Source: JAAYZQ01 sp034428935 (GTDB lineage Bacteria > Chloroflexota > Anaerolineae > JAAYZQ01). From it: 64,000 bases of DNA. A program made the translations under genes and the position numbers. Shown in pieces: positions 25,410 to 33,428 of the stretch. The notes beneath the pieces were generated by a model, which saw only the letters and a program-made list of their open reading frames with translations, ran no database searches and had not been told where the DNA came from. The stretch lies in assembly GCA_034428935.1 (NCBI GenBank), contig DAOUHB010000079.1:1-64000 (forward strand), given 5' to 3'. Each line of letters opens with the position of its first letter. The first letter of the stretch is position 1.

Positions 25410-26324
25410 CTAGCTGCCGCCCCGCCCGCGCCCGGCCCACAGCGGCCGGCCGTTTTCGTCGCGGACCAGCACGTCCTGCCCGGTGCCGAGATTGACGATC
25501 TCGCCGGCCTCAAAGCGCCCGTTTTCGTAGAACCCCACCAACCTTACCCGGTCACCTGTGGCGATCTGGAACCCTTGCTCGAGCAGGTAGCGCCAGGCGC
25601 GGCCGTCGAGGACCACCTCCTGGCCGTCGCCGGCCGTTACTACCAGCGTCAGGCCGTTCACGCCGCTGGCCACGCCCTCCAGGGTGAGCCACTCATCCAC
25701 CTGGGCCTGGCCTAACCCGGCCTGGTCGCCGCTGAGGTTGCCCTGCCCCAGGCCTGCGCCTCCGCCTCCGTTGCCCTGGGCCGCCGCTGCCTGCCCGGCC
25801 AGGGCCCGCTGACCGCTGCCCGACCATGCCGGCCGGCCAAGCTGATCCCGCAGGGTGATGGTCAGGCCATCCCTGAGGCGAGTAACCTGGGCGGCCTTGA
25901 ATTCGCCGTCCTCCCAGAAGCCTTGCACCCGCACCGGGTCGCCCGCTCCCAGAACCAGGCCCTGGTCCGCCAAATAGCCGGGGCCCGTGCCCACGACGAT
26001 CTCATCGCCACTCTCGGTCTCGAGCACCAGGTCGATGCCTGCCGCAGGAGCTTGAACCACAGTCCCTTCGTAGACGCTCAACGCCTCAACCGCCCGCTCG
26101 CCAACTGCGAGGGCACCTGAGCCGTCGGAGCGCCCGTAGGCGCCGCCACCCTGGCCCGGGCCGCGACCCTGCTCCGCAGCGAGGAGGCTGGCGTTCTCGC
26201 CGGCGCTCCAGCCCCGGGCCTCGGCCACGTTTCCCGTCTTGTCCAGCGTGCGGATCACGGCCCCCACGACGAGGATGCCAATGAGGCCAAACAACAGCGT
26301 TCCCAACACGATCTTTTTCACCAT
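25410..26324 (-). CDS. Membrane-anchored protein with duplicated beta domain, unknown function
   Basis: A 304-residue protein with one N-terminal membrane segment or uncleaved signal (IVLGTLLFGLIGILVVGAVI), a Gly/Ala-rich linker, then two copies of a domain of about 85 residues. Each copy follows the same plan: a strand with a Gly-rich turn, an EIVVGTGPGYL or EVVLDGRAWRYL segment, a DxVRVxGFxExGxF motif, and an end of the form LRDxxGRPxWxGxG. The linker between the copies is Gly/Gln-rich. The pattern suggests OB-like or beta-barrel modules. It is downstream of the DUF4405-like membrane protein gene (28 bp gap), so the two probably form one unit under the 11-bp repeats. Confidence 0.7.
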   Translation of the reverse strand: MVKKIVLGTLLFGLIGILVVGAVIRTLDKTGNVAEARGWSAGENASLLAAEQGRGPGQGGGAYGRSDGSGALAVGERAVEALSVYEGTVVQAPAAGIDLVLETESGDEIVVGTGPGYLADQGLVLGAGDPVRVQGFWEDGEFKAAQVTRLRDGLTITLRDQLGRPAWSGSGQRALAGQAAAAQGNGGGGAGLGQGNLSGDQAGLGQAQVDEWLTLEGVASGVNGLTLVVTAGDGQEVVLDGRAWRYLLEQGFQIATGDRVRLVGFYENGRFEAGEIVNLGTGQDVLVRDENGRPLWAGRGRGGS

Positions 26325-26352
26325 TTGAATCTCCTATCCCAGCTCTGGCTTG

Positions 26353-26985
26353 CTAGCCTGCCACCGTCCGGGCAGGCGCCGATTGCTCGCCGGCCGCCGA
26401 CTGCGGCAACAGCGACAGAAAGAAGCGCACCGTGACGTTCTTGACCCACCGCCAGTGAATGGCAAAGTGTACGGCTGCGGCGGCGATGAGCGCCACGCCG
26501 CTCCAGGTATGGACCAGATCCCAGGCGACCCGGCTGGAAAGCAGGCCAGGGCCCACCGCTGCGCGGCCGCCGGGCAAGAGGAGGAGAGCAATGCCCGACA
26601 CGGCACAGATGACAAAGGCGAGGGCCACGAGGGCATCCAGCACCAGGTTCAGCCTGGCGGCCCGCGACATGCTCACCGGGCCCGCGACCAGGGCCGAAAC
26701 GACGCGGCGGGCCATCATCTTGACCCAACGCCAGTGGATGGCGAGGTGCACGGCCACGGCAGCGACCATCACCAGGCCGGTCACGAGGTGCAGGTCGCTC
26801 CAGGTGTGGCGCTCGAACAGGATCTGGATGCCGTAGGCCGGGTTTCGCCCGCCGCGATAGCCGCCGGAGGGCAGGTACAGGAAATAGATGCCCGACAGTG
26901 CCGCCAGCAGGCCGCCCACGAACACGACGGCGTCGATGAGCCAGTTGGCCCGCGTCTGCCTCGAAAGGCGAATTGTTCTCTTCAT
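26353..26985 (-). CDS. Cytochrome b561-like / DUF4405 membrane protein
   Basis: A 210-residue membrane protein made of two similar halves. Each half has two to three hydrophobic segments, and each ends in a nearly identical motif, AVHLAIHWRWVKMM and AVHFAIHWRWVKNV. Further His residues lie in HTWSDLHLVTG and LVHTWSGVALIA. The paired His in adjacent helices fit b-type haem ligation, as known for DUF4405/cytochrome b561-fold proteins. The ATG at 26985 has GGAGG six bases upstream. It is transcribed divergently from the ferredoxin-led redox operon. Confidence 0.8.
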   Translation of the reverse strand: MKRTIRLSRQTRANWLIDAVVFVGGLLAALSGIYFLYLPSGGYRGGRNPAYGIQILFERHTWSDLHLVTGLVMVAAVAVHLAIHWRWVKMMARRVVSALVAGPVSMSRAARLNLVLDALVALAFVICAVSGIALLLLPGGRAAVGPGLLSSRVAWDLVHTWSGVALIAAAAVHFAIHWRWVKNVTVRFFLSLLPQSAAGEQSAPARTVAG

Positions 26986-27022
26986 CAGTCCTCCACGCAA
27001 CGGTTGGATCTCTTACAGGCTG

Positions 27023-27071
27023 ATTCTACTCGGTGAGTTTGAAGAACCTGTGAAGAACTCTTGAAGGTTTA
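27023..27071 (-). promoter_or_regulatory. Promoter with three 11-bp direct repeats (OmpR-type site)
   Basis: Read on the minus strand, TTCAAGAGTTC, TTCACAGGTTC and TTCAAACTCAC follow each other with an exact 11-bp period. The last overlaps the -35 position of a promoter whose -10 is TAGAAT (27023-27028). No good -35 hexamer is present. This layout is typical of promoters activated by OmpR/PhoB-family regulators; one is encoded 2 kb away. Confidence 0.65.
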
Positions 27072-27214
27072 ACCCTGGTTTGCTCGCGGTGGCCGTGGCC
27101 CGGGCCCGTGCGCGGCAGTTTGACAGCAGCGGCTTTTCATGGTACAAGGGAGTGGTTTCCTCGGATTGCGGCCGGCTGGTGGCTGCAGGTGGAAGCGGCA
27201 TGTTGAGGGGTGAG

Positions 27215-27472
27215 ATGGCACATTTGCCGCGCAAAAAGGCATCCCGGCAACAGATAAGCGCCACCGGGTGGGTGGTACCCGAAAACATCCGCTGTGTGCA
27301 ATGCGGCATCTGCTCCTTCTACTGCCCCATCGACATCGACGTTCGCCGCCACGCCTGGCTGGGCGAGCCGGTGAAGGACAGCCACTGCATCACCTGTGGC
27401 GAGTGCGTGGCGCGCTGCCCCCGCGGCGTGCTGGCCTTCGGCGACTCGGACCTGGCGGCGAGGCGAGGCTGA
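27215..27472 (+). CDS. 2[4Fe-4S] ferredoxin-type protein
   Basis: An 85-residue iron-sulfur protein with two complete cluster motifs, CVQCGICSFYCP and CITCGECVARCP. It probably passes electrons between soluble donors and the flavoprotein encoded immediately downstream. The start at 27215 has GAGGGG about five bases upstream; an in-frame ATG at 27200 is the alternative. The stop codon TGA is one base before the next ATG, so translation is coupled. It heads a four-gene redox operon. Confidence 0.85.
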   Translation: MAHLPRKKASRQQISATGWVVPENIRCVQCGICSFYCPIDIDVRRHAWLGEPVKDSHCITCGECVARCPRGVLAFGDSDLAARRG

Positions 27473-27473
27473 G

Positions 27474-28793
27474 ATGGCGCGGCGCTACCTGATCGTCGGC
27501 CTGGGAGCGGCCGGCCTGGCCGCGGCCGAGACCATCCGCGGCCTCGATGCGGCGGGCGAGATCCTCCTGGTCAGCGACGATCCCCACGGGTACTATTCCC
27601 GCCCCGGCCTGGCTTACTATCTCACGGGCGAGTTGGCCGAGTCGTGGCTGGCGCCCTTCTCGGAGGCCGACTTTCGCCAGCTCGATCTGCGCCGGCTGCA
27701 CGCCCGGGCAGTGGCCCTCCATCCCCAGGCCGGGGAGGTCGAGCTGGATGACGGGCGCCGCCTGCCCTACGACCGCCTCCTGCTGGCTACCGGCTCCCGG
27801 GCCGTGGCCCCACCCATGCCCGGTGCCGGCCTCCAGGGCGTCGTCAAGCTGGACGACATGGCCGACGCCCGCGAGATCCTGCGGCGCTGCCGCCGGGCGC
27901 GGGCTGCGGTGGTGGTCGGCGGAGGGATCACAGCCCTGGAGCTGGCCGAAGGCCTCAACGCCCGCAAGGTCCGCACCCACTATCTGCTGCGCCAGGACCG
28001 CTACTGGCCGGCGGTCCTGGACGAGACCGAGTCGCGCATCGTCGAGGAGCGCCTGCAAAAGGAGGGCATCCACATCCATCACGGCACCGAGGTCTCGGAG
28101 ATCGTGGGCCAGGGGGGCCGGGTGCGGGGGGTCGTCACGGCAGGCGGGCAGCGCATCGACTGCGACGTGGTGGCTGTAGCCGTGGGGGTGCGCCCGCGGA
28201 TGGAGCTGGCGGCCTCTGCGGGGCTGCGGGCTGACCGCGGTATCCTCGTGGACGAGTACCTGCAATCCAGCGTGCCCGGCGTCCTGGCCGCCGGCGACGT
28301 GGCCCAGGTCTTTGACCTCACCTCGGGCAGGGCAGTCCTCGACACGCTGTGGGGCATCGCCGTGGGCCAGGGCCGCGCGGCGGGCAGGAACATGGCCGGG
28401 CAGCGGGTGCCCTATCGCAAGCCGGTGCCCTTTAACGTCACCCGGCTGGCGGGCCTGACGACGACCATCATCGGCACCGTGGGCCGCGGCCGCGACGGCG
28501 ACCTGCCCGGCATCGCCCGGGGCGACAGCGAAACCTGGCGCCACCATCCCGGCGTCCCGGCGGTCCAGGCCGCCTTTGAGGTGAACCGCGTGCGGGTGCT
28601 AGTGGGCGAGAGCACTCTCCGGGGCGCCATCGTCATGGGCGACCAGGCGCTCTCGCGGCCGCTTCAGGAGCTCGTCACCCGCCAGGCCGACATCTCGCCC
28701 ATCCGCGACGAGCTACTCCGGCCCGAGGTGCGGCTCGGCGAAGTCATTGTCCGCTTCTGGAGCGAGGGGAGCTGGCGAAATGCAGCACCGTAG
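27474..28793 (+). CDS. FAD/NAD(P)-dependent oxidoreductase (NirB-N/rubredoxin reductase-like)
   Basis: A 439-residue flavoprotein of the class-I pyridine nucleotide-disulfide reductase fold without the redox disulfide. The FAD-binding GLGAAG is at 9-14 (YLIVGLGAAGLAAAETI). Further motifs are LLLATGSRAVAPP, the NAD(P) site VVGGGITALELAEGL and the second FAD motif GVLAAGDVAQVFD. The C-terminal 120 residues match the extra domain of nitrite-reductase-type or CoA-disulfide-type reductases. It lacks the sirohaem/Fe-S part of NirB. It is placed between a ferredoxin and a b-type-like membrane protein, so it may feed NAD(P)H electrons to the membrane. Confidence 0.88.
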   Translation: MARRYLIVGLGAAGLAAAETIRGLDAAGEILLVSDDPHGYYSRPGLAYYLTGELAESWLAPFSEADFRQLDLRRLHARAVALHPQAGEVELDDGRRLPYDRLLLATGSRAVAPPMPGAGLQGVVKLDDMADAREILRRCRRARAAVVVGGGITALELAEGLNARKVRTHYLLRQDRYWPAVLDETESRIVEERLQKEGIHIHHGTEVSEIVGQGGRVRGVVTAGGQRIDCDVVAVAVGVRPRMELAASAGLRADRGILVDEYLQSSVPGVLAAGDVAQVFDLTSGRAVLDTLWGIAVGQGRAAGRNMAGQRVPYRKPVPFNVTRLAGLTTTIIGTVGRGRDGDLPGIARGDSETWRHHPGVPAVQAAFEVNRVRVLVGESTLRGAIVMGDQALSRPLQELVTRQADISPIRDELLRPEVRLGEVIVRFWSEGSWRNAAP

Positions 28794-29595
28794 CCCCGAG
28801 CTGCTCTACGCCGTGGCCGCCATGGCCCTCATCGGCCTGGGCTATGCAGCGGCGGTCACCGGGCTGGATCTGGACCCCGCGGCCAGCGGCCTCCTGGGCC
28901 ATGGCCTGGGCATTGCCGGATTCGTGTTGATGCTCATGACCGAGACGCTCTACTCGCTGCGCAAGCGGTCGCGCCAGGCGCGGTGGGGGCGTACCTCCTC
29001 CTGGCTGCGCTTTCACATCTTTACCGGGCTGGTGGGGCCGTTCATGGTGCTGTTTCACACTGCCTGGCGCTACAACGGCCTGGCCGGCGTGGTCATGCTC
29101 CTGACCCTCGTGGTGGTAGGCAGCGGCTTTGTGGGACGCTACATCTATACCTCCGTGCCGCGTACGGCCGACGGAGCCGAGTTGGAGATCGCCGAGTTGG
29201 AGGCCCAGATCGCCGCCGCCGAGGCCGAGCTGCAGCGCCACCTGGCCGCTAGCCCGGAGGCGGCCGCGGCCGTGGAGCGCCTGGCCTCACCGCCCCGGCC
29301 GGCGGGTTCTGGCCTGCTCCTGATGCTGGGACACACCTTCATGGACTGGGGCTATCGCCTGGAGGCGTGGCGCGAACGGCGCCGCTGGAGCGCCGCGACC
29401 CGCGGCCAAACCCACGAGCTGGCAAGGCTGCTCGGTCGGCGCCGGGCGCTGCAGCGCCAGATCTCGTCGCTGGTCGCTGCCCGGCGCGCCCTGGCCACCT
29501 GGCACGCGGTGCACATTCCCCTGGGCGTGGCGCTCTTTACCGCGGCACTGGTCCACATCACCGGGGCCCTGTACTATGCGACCCTGATGCGGTGA
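28780..29595 (+). CDS. Membrane protein with b-type haem-like His pattern
   Basis: A 271-residue protein with about four membrane segments: YAVAAMALIGLGYAAAV, GIAGFVLMLMTETL, VVMLLTLVVVGSGFVG and the C-terminal VALFTAALVHITGALYY. A cytoplasmic helical part of about 120 residues with coiled-coil character lies between segments 3 and 4. Candidate haem ligands are His in FHIFTGLVG, VLFHTAW, AVHIPLG and LVHITGA. It overlaps the upstream flavoprotein gene by 14 bases and lies 36 bases before the multihaem cytochrome, which suggests it links the flavoprotein to the cytochrome across the membrane. No exact family is recognised. Confidence 0.75.
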   Translation: MQHRSPELLYAVAAMALIGLGYAAAVTGLDLDPAASGLLGHGLGIAGFVLMLMTETLYSLRKRSRQARWGRTSSWLRFHIFTGLVGPFMVLFHTAWRYNGLAGVVMLLTLVVVGSGFVGRYIYTSVPRTADGAELEIAELEAQIAAAEAELQRHLAASPEAAAAVERLASPPRPAGSGLLLMLGHTFMDWGYRLEAWRERRRWSAATRGQTHELARLLGRRRALQRQISSLVAARRALATWHAVHIPLGVALFTAALVHITGALYYATLMR

Positions 29596-29631
29596 GGCCG
29601 GCGAGGAGATTCCCATGGGCACGAGGGTGCG

Positions 29632-30879
29632 GTGAAAAGAAGGTTGGGCTGCCTGACGTCCGGCGGCATCGTCACGGCTCTCCTCACCCTGGCCGTCGTC
29701 GGCGCCCTCCTGGTGCTGCAGGGCGGCCGCCTCTTTAGCCCGGGGGCGCTCAATGCCCGGGCAAGCGGGCGGGTGCTGGGCGGCGTGAGCTCCCACGCCG
29801 AGACGGGCGGCGGATGTGCCGCCTGCCACGCCGCGCCCTGGAGCGGAGAGACCATGGCCGACCGCTGCCTGGTCTGCCATCCAGAGGTGGCCGCCGAGAT
29901 GCGCGACATGGCGACGCTCCACGGCATGATGACCGGCGAGGGGAGCGCCGCCTGCCGGGACTGCCATCCCGAGCACCGGGGCAGCGAGGGAGAGCTGACC
30001 AAGGTGGACGTCGCTGCCTTTCCCCACGAGGCGACCGGCTACTCGCTGGAGGGCCACCAGGAGGCTGCCAACGGCGGCGCGTTCACCTGCGACGATTGCC
30101 ACGGCGACGACCTGCTCCGCTTCGAGCCTGCGGTCTGCAGCGACTGCCACCGGGACCTGGATTCGGTTTATGTCGAGCAGCATATGGACGATTTCGGCTC
30201 CGAATGCCTGGCTTGCCACGACGGACTGGACACCTACGGGGACGATTTTGACCACGATGCCCTGGCCTTTGCCCTGGAAGGCGGGCACCGGGCCGTGCCT
30301 TGCCGCGGCTGCCACGAGGGCGCTGGCTCGCCGGCCGATCTCCAGGCCGCCCCCTCCACCTGCTACGCCTGCCACGCCGGCGACGACGCCCACGAGGGCC
30401 AGTTCGGCGACGATTGCGCCGCCTGCCACACTGCCGAGGACTGGCGGGAGGCGACGTTCGACCACACACTGACGGACTTTGCCCTGACCGGCGCCCACGT
30501 GGAAGTAGACTGCGCCGGCTGCCACCAGGATGGCTTCCAGGGAACGCCCACCGACTGCTTCGCCTGCCACCCCGATCCAGAGTTCCACGCCGGGCTGTTC
30601 GGCACCGACTGTGCCGCCTGCCACGACACGGCCGCCTGGACCCCGGCCCGCTACGACGAGCCCCACGCCTTCCCCTTCGACCACGGAGAAGAGGGGATCA
30701 GCCCGTGCCGGCGCTGCCACCCCGGGAGCCTGCAGGTTTATACGTGCTACGAATGCCACGAGCACGATGCCGCTGAGGTCGAGGCCGAGCACCTGGAGGA
30801 AGGCATCCGCGATTTTCAGGACTGCGTCGAATGCCACCCCACCGGGGAAGAGGACGAGGGCGAGGACGAGGACGACTAG
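29632..30879 (+). CDS. Multihaem cytochrome c with 15 CxxCH motifs
   Basis: A 415-residue c-type cytochrome starting at GTG. It has an N-terminal membrane segment or signal (GIVTALLTLAVVGALLVLQ) and then 15 CxxCH haem sites, about one per 26 residues. In order these are CAACH, CLVCH, CRDCH, CDDCH, CSDCH, CLACH, CRGCH, CYACH, CAACH, CAGCH, CFACH, CAACH, CRRCH, CYECH and CVECH. The middle part repeats a unit of the form FDHxxxxFxLxGxHxxVxCxxCH, so it probably grew by duplication. The tail is highly acidic (EEDEGEDEDD). It is the last gene of the redox operon and would sit outside the membrane as a conduit or electron store. Confidence 0.92.
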   Translation: MKRRLGCLTSGGIVTALLTLAVVGALLVLQGGRLFSPGALNARASGRVLGGVSSHAETGGGCAACHAAPWSGETMADRCLVCHPEVAAEMRDMATLHGMMTGEGSAACRDCHPEHRGSEGELTKVDVAAFPHEATGYSLEGHQEAANGGAFTCDDCHGDDLLRFEPAVCSDCHRDLDSVYVEQHMDDFGSECLACHDGLDTYGDDFDHDALAFALEGGHRAVPCRGCHEGAGSPADLQAAPSTCYACHAGDDAHEGQFGDDCAACHTAEDWREATFDHTLTDFALTGAHVEVDCAGCHQDGFQGTPTDCFACHPDPEFHAGLFGTDCAACHDTAAWTPARYDEPHAFPFDHGEEGISPCRRCHPGSLQVYTCYECHEHDAAEVEAEHLEEGIRDFQDCVECHPTGEEDEGEDEDD

Positions 30880-30886
30880 GCAGCCG

Positions 30887-32017
30887 TTAGCCGCTCGCCA
30901 GCGAGAGGGACAACACCCGGGTGGCGTCCCGGCACGGCTGACCCACCGTCACGTGCAGCCGCCCCTCGGATAGCTCCATGAGGAGCGAGGCCCGCGTCTC
31001 GGTCTGTTCCTCGGGCGGGAGAGTCGGGTCGGGGTGGCGGCAGATGGCGGCATGGCCGTAGGCGTGGTCCGTCAGGATGGCCCGGAAGGTCTCGGCCGAG
31101 ATCTGGCCCGCCCGGGCCGCCATCAGGCGCCGCGCGCGGGCTGCGCGGGGCAGGGTGCTGGACGACGCGGCCAGCCCGGTATCGCCGCCCCGGAGCAAGG
31201 GGCTCTCGAAGTGGTTGGCGTGAACGAGCCAGCCGGCATCGCCGTAGAGGTGGTCGGCGGCCGACGCCGTCAGCTCCAGGTCCAGGATCTCGCCCTCGGC
31301 GTGGGCCAGGAGGACGTTGGCCGCCCCGGCCCGGGGATGCCCGATTGCCTGCATGGCGGCGACGCCCGGCGTTTCGCTCTCCAGCATGAGCCGCAGCAAG
31401 ACGTGGATGGGCAGCCCCTGCCCGCGGTGGGCGTGCTCCAGGAAGTTGAGGCAGACCCCCAGCCCGGCGCTGTTCAGCCCGACCTTGGCCACCTGTCCCG
31501 CTTCCACCAGCGTCAGGATCTCGGGGCCGGCCGGCCGCCGGATGTGGAGGAGCACCGGCTCGGCCTCGGCGGTCGTGAACCAGTCCCAGTTCTGGCCCAG
31601 GAGCACCTCCCCCGCGGCGGTGGCGGGCGCGGTGGCCGCCAGGGCCGTGCATTCGCCGCCCTGCGGCGGCGCGACCATCAGCTCGGACCGGACGTTGATC
31701 AGGAGCACGTCGGCCAGGTCGCAGCCGGCCCCGGCGGCAATCCCGCGCATCTCTTGCAGGAGGGCGGGTGCATGGGCTTCCAGGAGGGGCTCAAAGGCCA
31801 GGGCCGCTGCCGTGGCCGCTTCTCCTTCGAGCCCGCCGTGGTAGGCGATGAGCCGCCGGTAAGCCGCCGCGTTCTGGCCGATGGCCCCCGCCGCGCGGGC
31901 GCCGTACTGGCGCCCGCGCGAGAAGGGCTCGCCCTCGATCTCTATCAGCTCGATCATCTCGATCAGCTCGGTCGCCTCGGTCGGCTCGATGGGCTCCACG
32001 AGTGGCGACGCACTCAT
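30887..32017 (-). CDS. C45-type autoproteolytic acyltransferase/hydrolase
   Basis: A 376-residue member of the acyl-CoA:6-aminopenicillanic-acid acyltransferase-like family (peptidase C45). These are N-terminal-nucleophile enzymes that cleave themselves before a Cys. The likely nucleophile is Cys123 in GGECTALAA. LLGQNWDW, VGLNSAGLGVCLNFL, GHPRAGAANVLLAHAEG and HANHFESP are family landmarks. The real reaction is usually amide hydrolysis or acyl transfer on small molecules; the substrate is unknown. The N-terminus is an odd Glu/Ile-rich run encoded by a 9-bp repeat (about 31930-31999). The start overlaps the aminotransferase stop (ATGA). Confidence 0.85.
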   Translation of the reverse strand: MSASPLVEPIEPTEATELIEMIELIEIEGEPFSRGRQYGARAAGAIGQNAAAYRRLIAYHGGLEGEAATAAALAFEPLLEAHAPALLQEMRGIAAGAGCDLADVLLINVRSELMVAPPQGGECTALAATAPATAAGEVLLGQNWDWFTTAEAEPVLLHIRRPAGPEILTLVEAGQVAKVGLNSAGLGVCLNFLEHAHRGQGLPIHVLLRLMLESETPGVAAMQAIGHPRAGAANVLLAHAEGEILDLELTASAADHLYGDAGWLVHANHFESPLLRGGDTGLAASSSTLPRAARARRLMAARAGQISAETFRAILTDHAYGHAAICRHPDPTLPPEEQTETRASLLMELSEGRLHVTVGQPCRDATRVLSLSLASG

Positions 32018-33366
32018 TCGGCAGCGTCCTCGGGCGGCTCGGCCTCCAGCAGGCCCGTGTCCTTGACGGCCTCCAACGCCTCTCCAAAGATGGCGATGGT
32101 CTCTTCGATGACCGCGTCGTCGTGGGAGGCGCTGAGGAACCAGGGCTCGCGGGCATCGGGGTCAGGCATGACGCCCCGGGCCAGGAGCTCGGCGCTCAGT
32201 GCCTCGTACAGCGCGCCGTTGTGGCGCCGCATGTCGCGGAACTCCCAGGGCTCCTCGGCCATGAAGGTGATGCCGAACATGGCCCCGGGCCCCTTGATAA
32301 AGTGGGGCACGCCGGCCTCGGCCAGCAGGTTGTGGATGCCCTCCTGCAGCTTGCAGCCCCGGGCGTCGATCTGGCCCAACACCTGGCCGTCCTCCAGGAT
32401 CTCCAGGGTGGCGTCGGCGGCGGCGACCCCCACCACGTTGCCGCAGTAGGTCCCGCCGTGGGACACGCCCTTGCCGACGACGTCCATCACCTCTCGCCGC
32501 CCGCCAAATGCCGCCAAGGGGAAGCCGTTGGCCATGGACTTGGCATAGGTGGTCAGGTCGGCCTGCAAGCCATAGACCTGCTGGGCGCCGCCCGGGGCGA
32601 TGCGAAAGCCGGTCTTGACCTCGTCAAAGATGAGGACGATGCCGTACTCGTCGCACTTCTCGCGGAGGAACTGCAGCCAGCCCGGCCGCGGCCCGATGCT
32701 GGCCGAATTGCCCAGGATGGGCTCGACGATGATGGCCGCGATCTGGTGGCCCTCCCGCTTGAGGACCATCTCCAGCAGCTCAAAGTCGTTGTAGGGCTGG
32801 GTGAGGACGAGGCCACGGATGGCCGTCGGAACGCCCGAGGTCTGCTGGTAACGGATGGGGTCGCGCCTGTTGCCCAGGGTAGCGGGGTTGGCCGAGGCCG
32901 TGGACCAGAGGAGATAGTCGTGCATGCCGTGATACTGGCCCTCGAATTTCAGCACCTTTTCCCGGCCGGTGTAGGCGCGGGCCACGCGGATGGCGTGCAT
33001 CGTCGCCTCGGTGCCCGAGTTGGCATAGCGCACCTGGTCGACTCCGGGACACATGCTTACGATGCGCTCCGCCACCCGAACCTCCAGCTCGGTGAGGGCG
33101 GCCACAACCGTGCCGCGGCGCATGGCGTCGTTGACCCGGTCGGCGACGGCGGGATGCCCATGGCCCAGGATCACGGGCCCGAAGCCCAGCCGGTAGTCGA
33201 TGCAGCGGTTGCCGTCGGCGTCCCAGATGTAGCAGCCCTCCGCCCGGGCCACCACCGGCGAATCCTCCGGTCCCCAGTACCGGAAGTTGGACGAGACACC
33301 CAGGGGCATCACCCTGGCGGCCCGGTCGCGGAGGGCCTGGGTCTTCTGGAAACTCTTTTCTGCCAT
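32014..33366 (-). CDS. Class-III aminotransferase, glutamate-1-semialdehyde mutase-like
   Basis: A 450-residue PLP enzyme of the GSA-aminomutase/omega-aminotransferase group. Landmarks are GHGHPAV, YANSGTEATMHAIRVAR (phosphate-binding), KFEGQYHGMHDY, LIFDEVKTGFR and the PLP lysine in TYAKSMANGFPLAAFGG. It is followed at once by a C45-type hydrolase and preceded by an Lrp/AsnC regulator. That context points to catabolism of an amino-acid derivative rather than haem biosynthesis. The ATG at 33366 was chosen over earlier starts because it matches the family N-terminus and lies clear of the regulator gene. Confidence 0.88.
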   Translation of the reverse strand: MAEKSFQKTQALRDRAARVMPLGVSSNFRYWGPEDSPVVARAEGCYIWDADGNRCIDYRLGFGPVILGHGHPAVADRVNDAMRRGTVVAALTELEVRVAERIVSMCPGVDQVRYANSGTEATMHAIRVARAYTGREKVLKFEGQYHGMHDYLLWSTASANPATLGNRRDPIRYQQTSGVPTAIRGLVLTQPYNDFELLEMVLKREGHQIAAIIVEPILGNSASIGPRPGWLQFLREKCDEYGIVLIFDEVKTGFRIAPGGAQQVYGLQADLTTYAKSMANGFPLAAFGGRREVMDVVGKGVSHGGTYCGNVVGVAAADATLEILEDGQVLGQIDARGCKLQEGIHNLLAEAGVPHFIKGPGAMFGITFMAEEPWEFRDMRRHNGALYEALSAELLARGVMPDPDAREPWFLSASHDDAVIEETIAIFGEALEAVKDTGLLEAEPPEDAAE

Positions 33367-33428
33367 GGCTCGATCTCTCCTCTCTTCAGAAACAGGCTCG
33401 GCGGATCTCGATCTACAAACCCACGACC

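Noticed and set aside
27396..27473. Longer start for the flavoprotein
   Set aside because: It would overlap the ferredoxin gene almost to its second cluster motif; the ATG at 27474 begins right before the FAD-binding strand.
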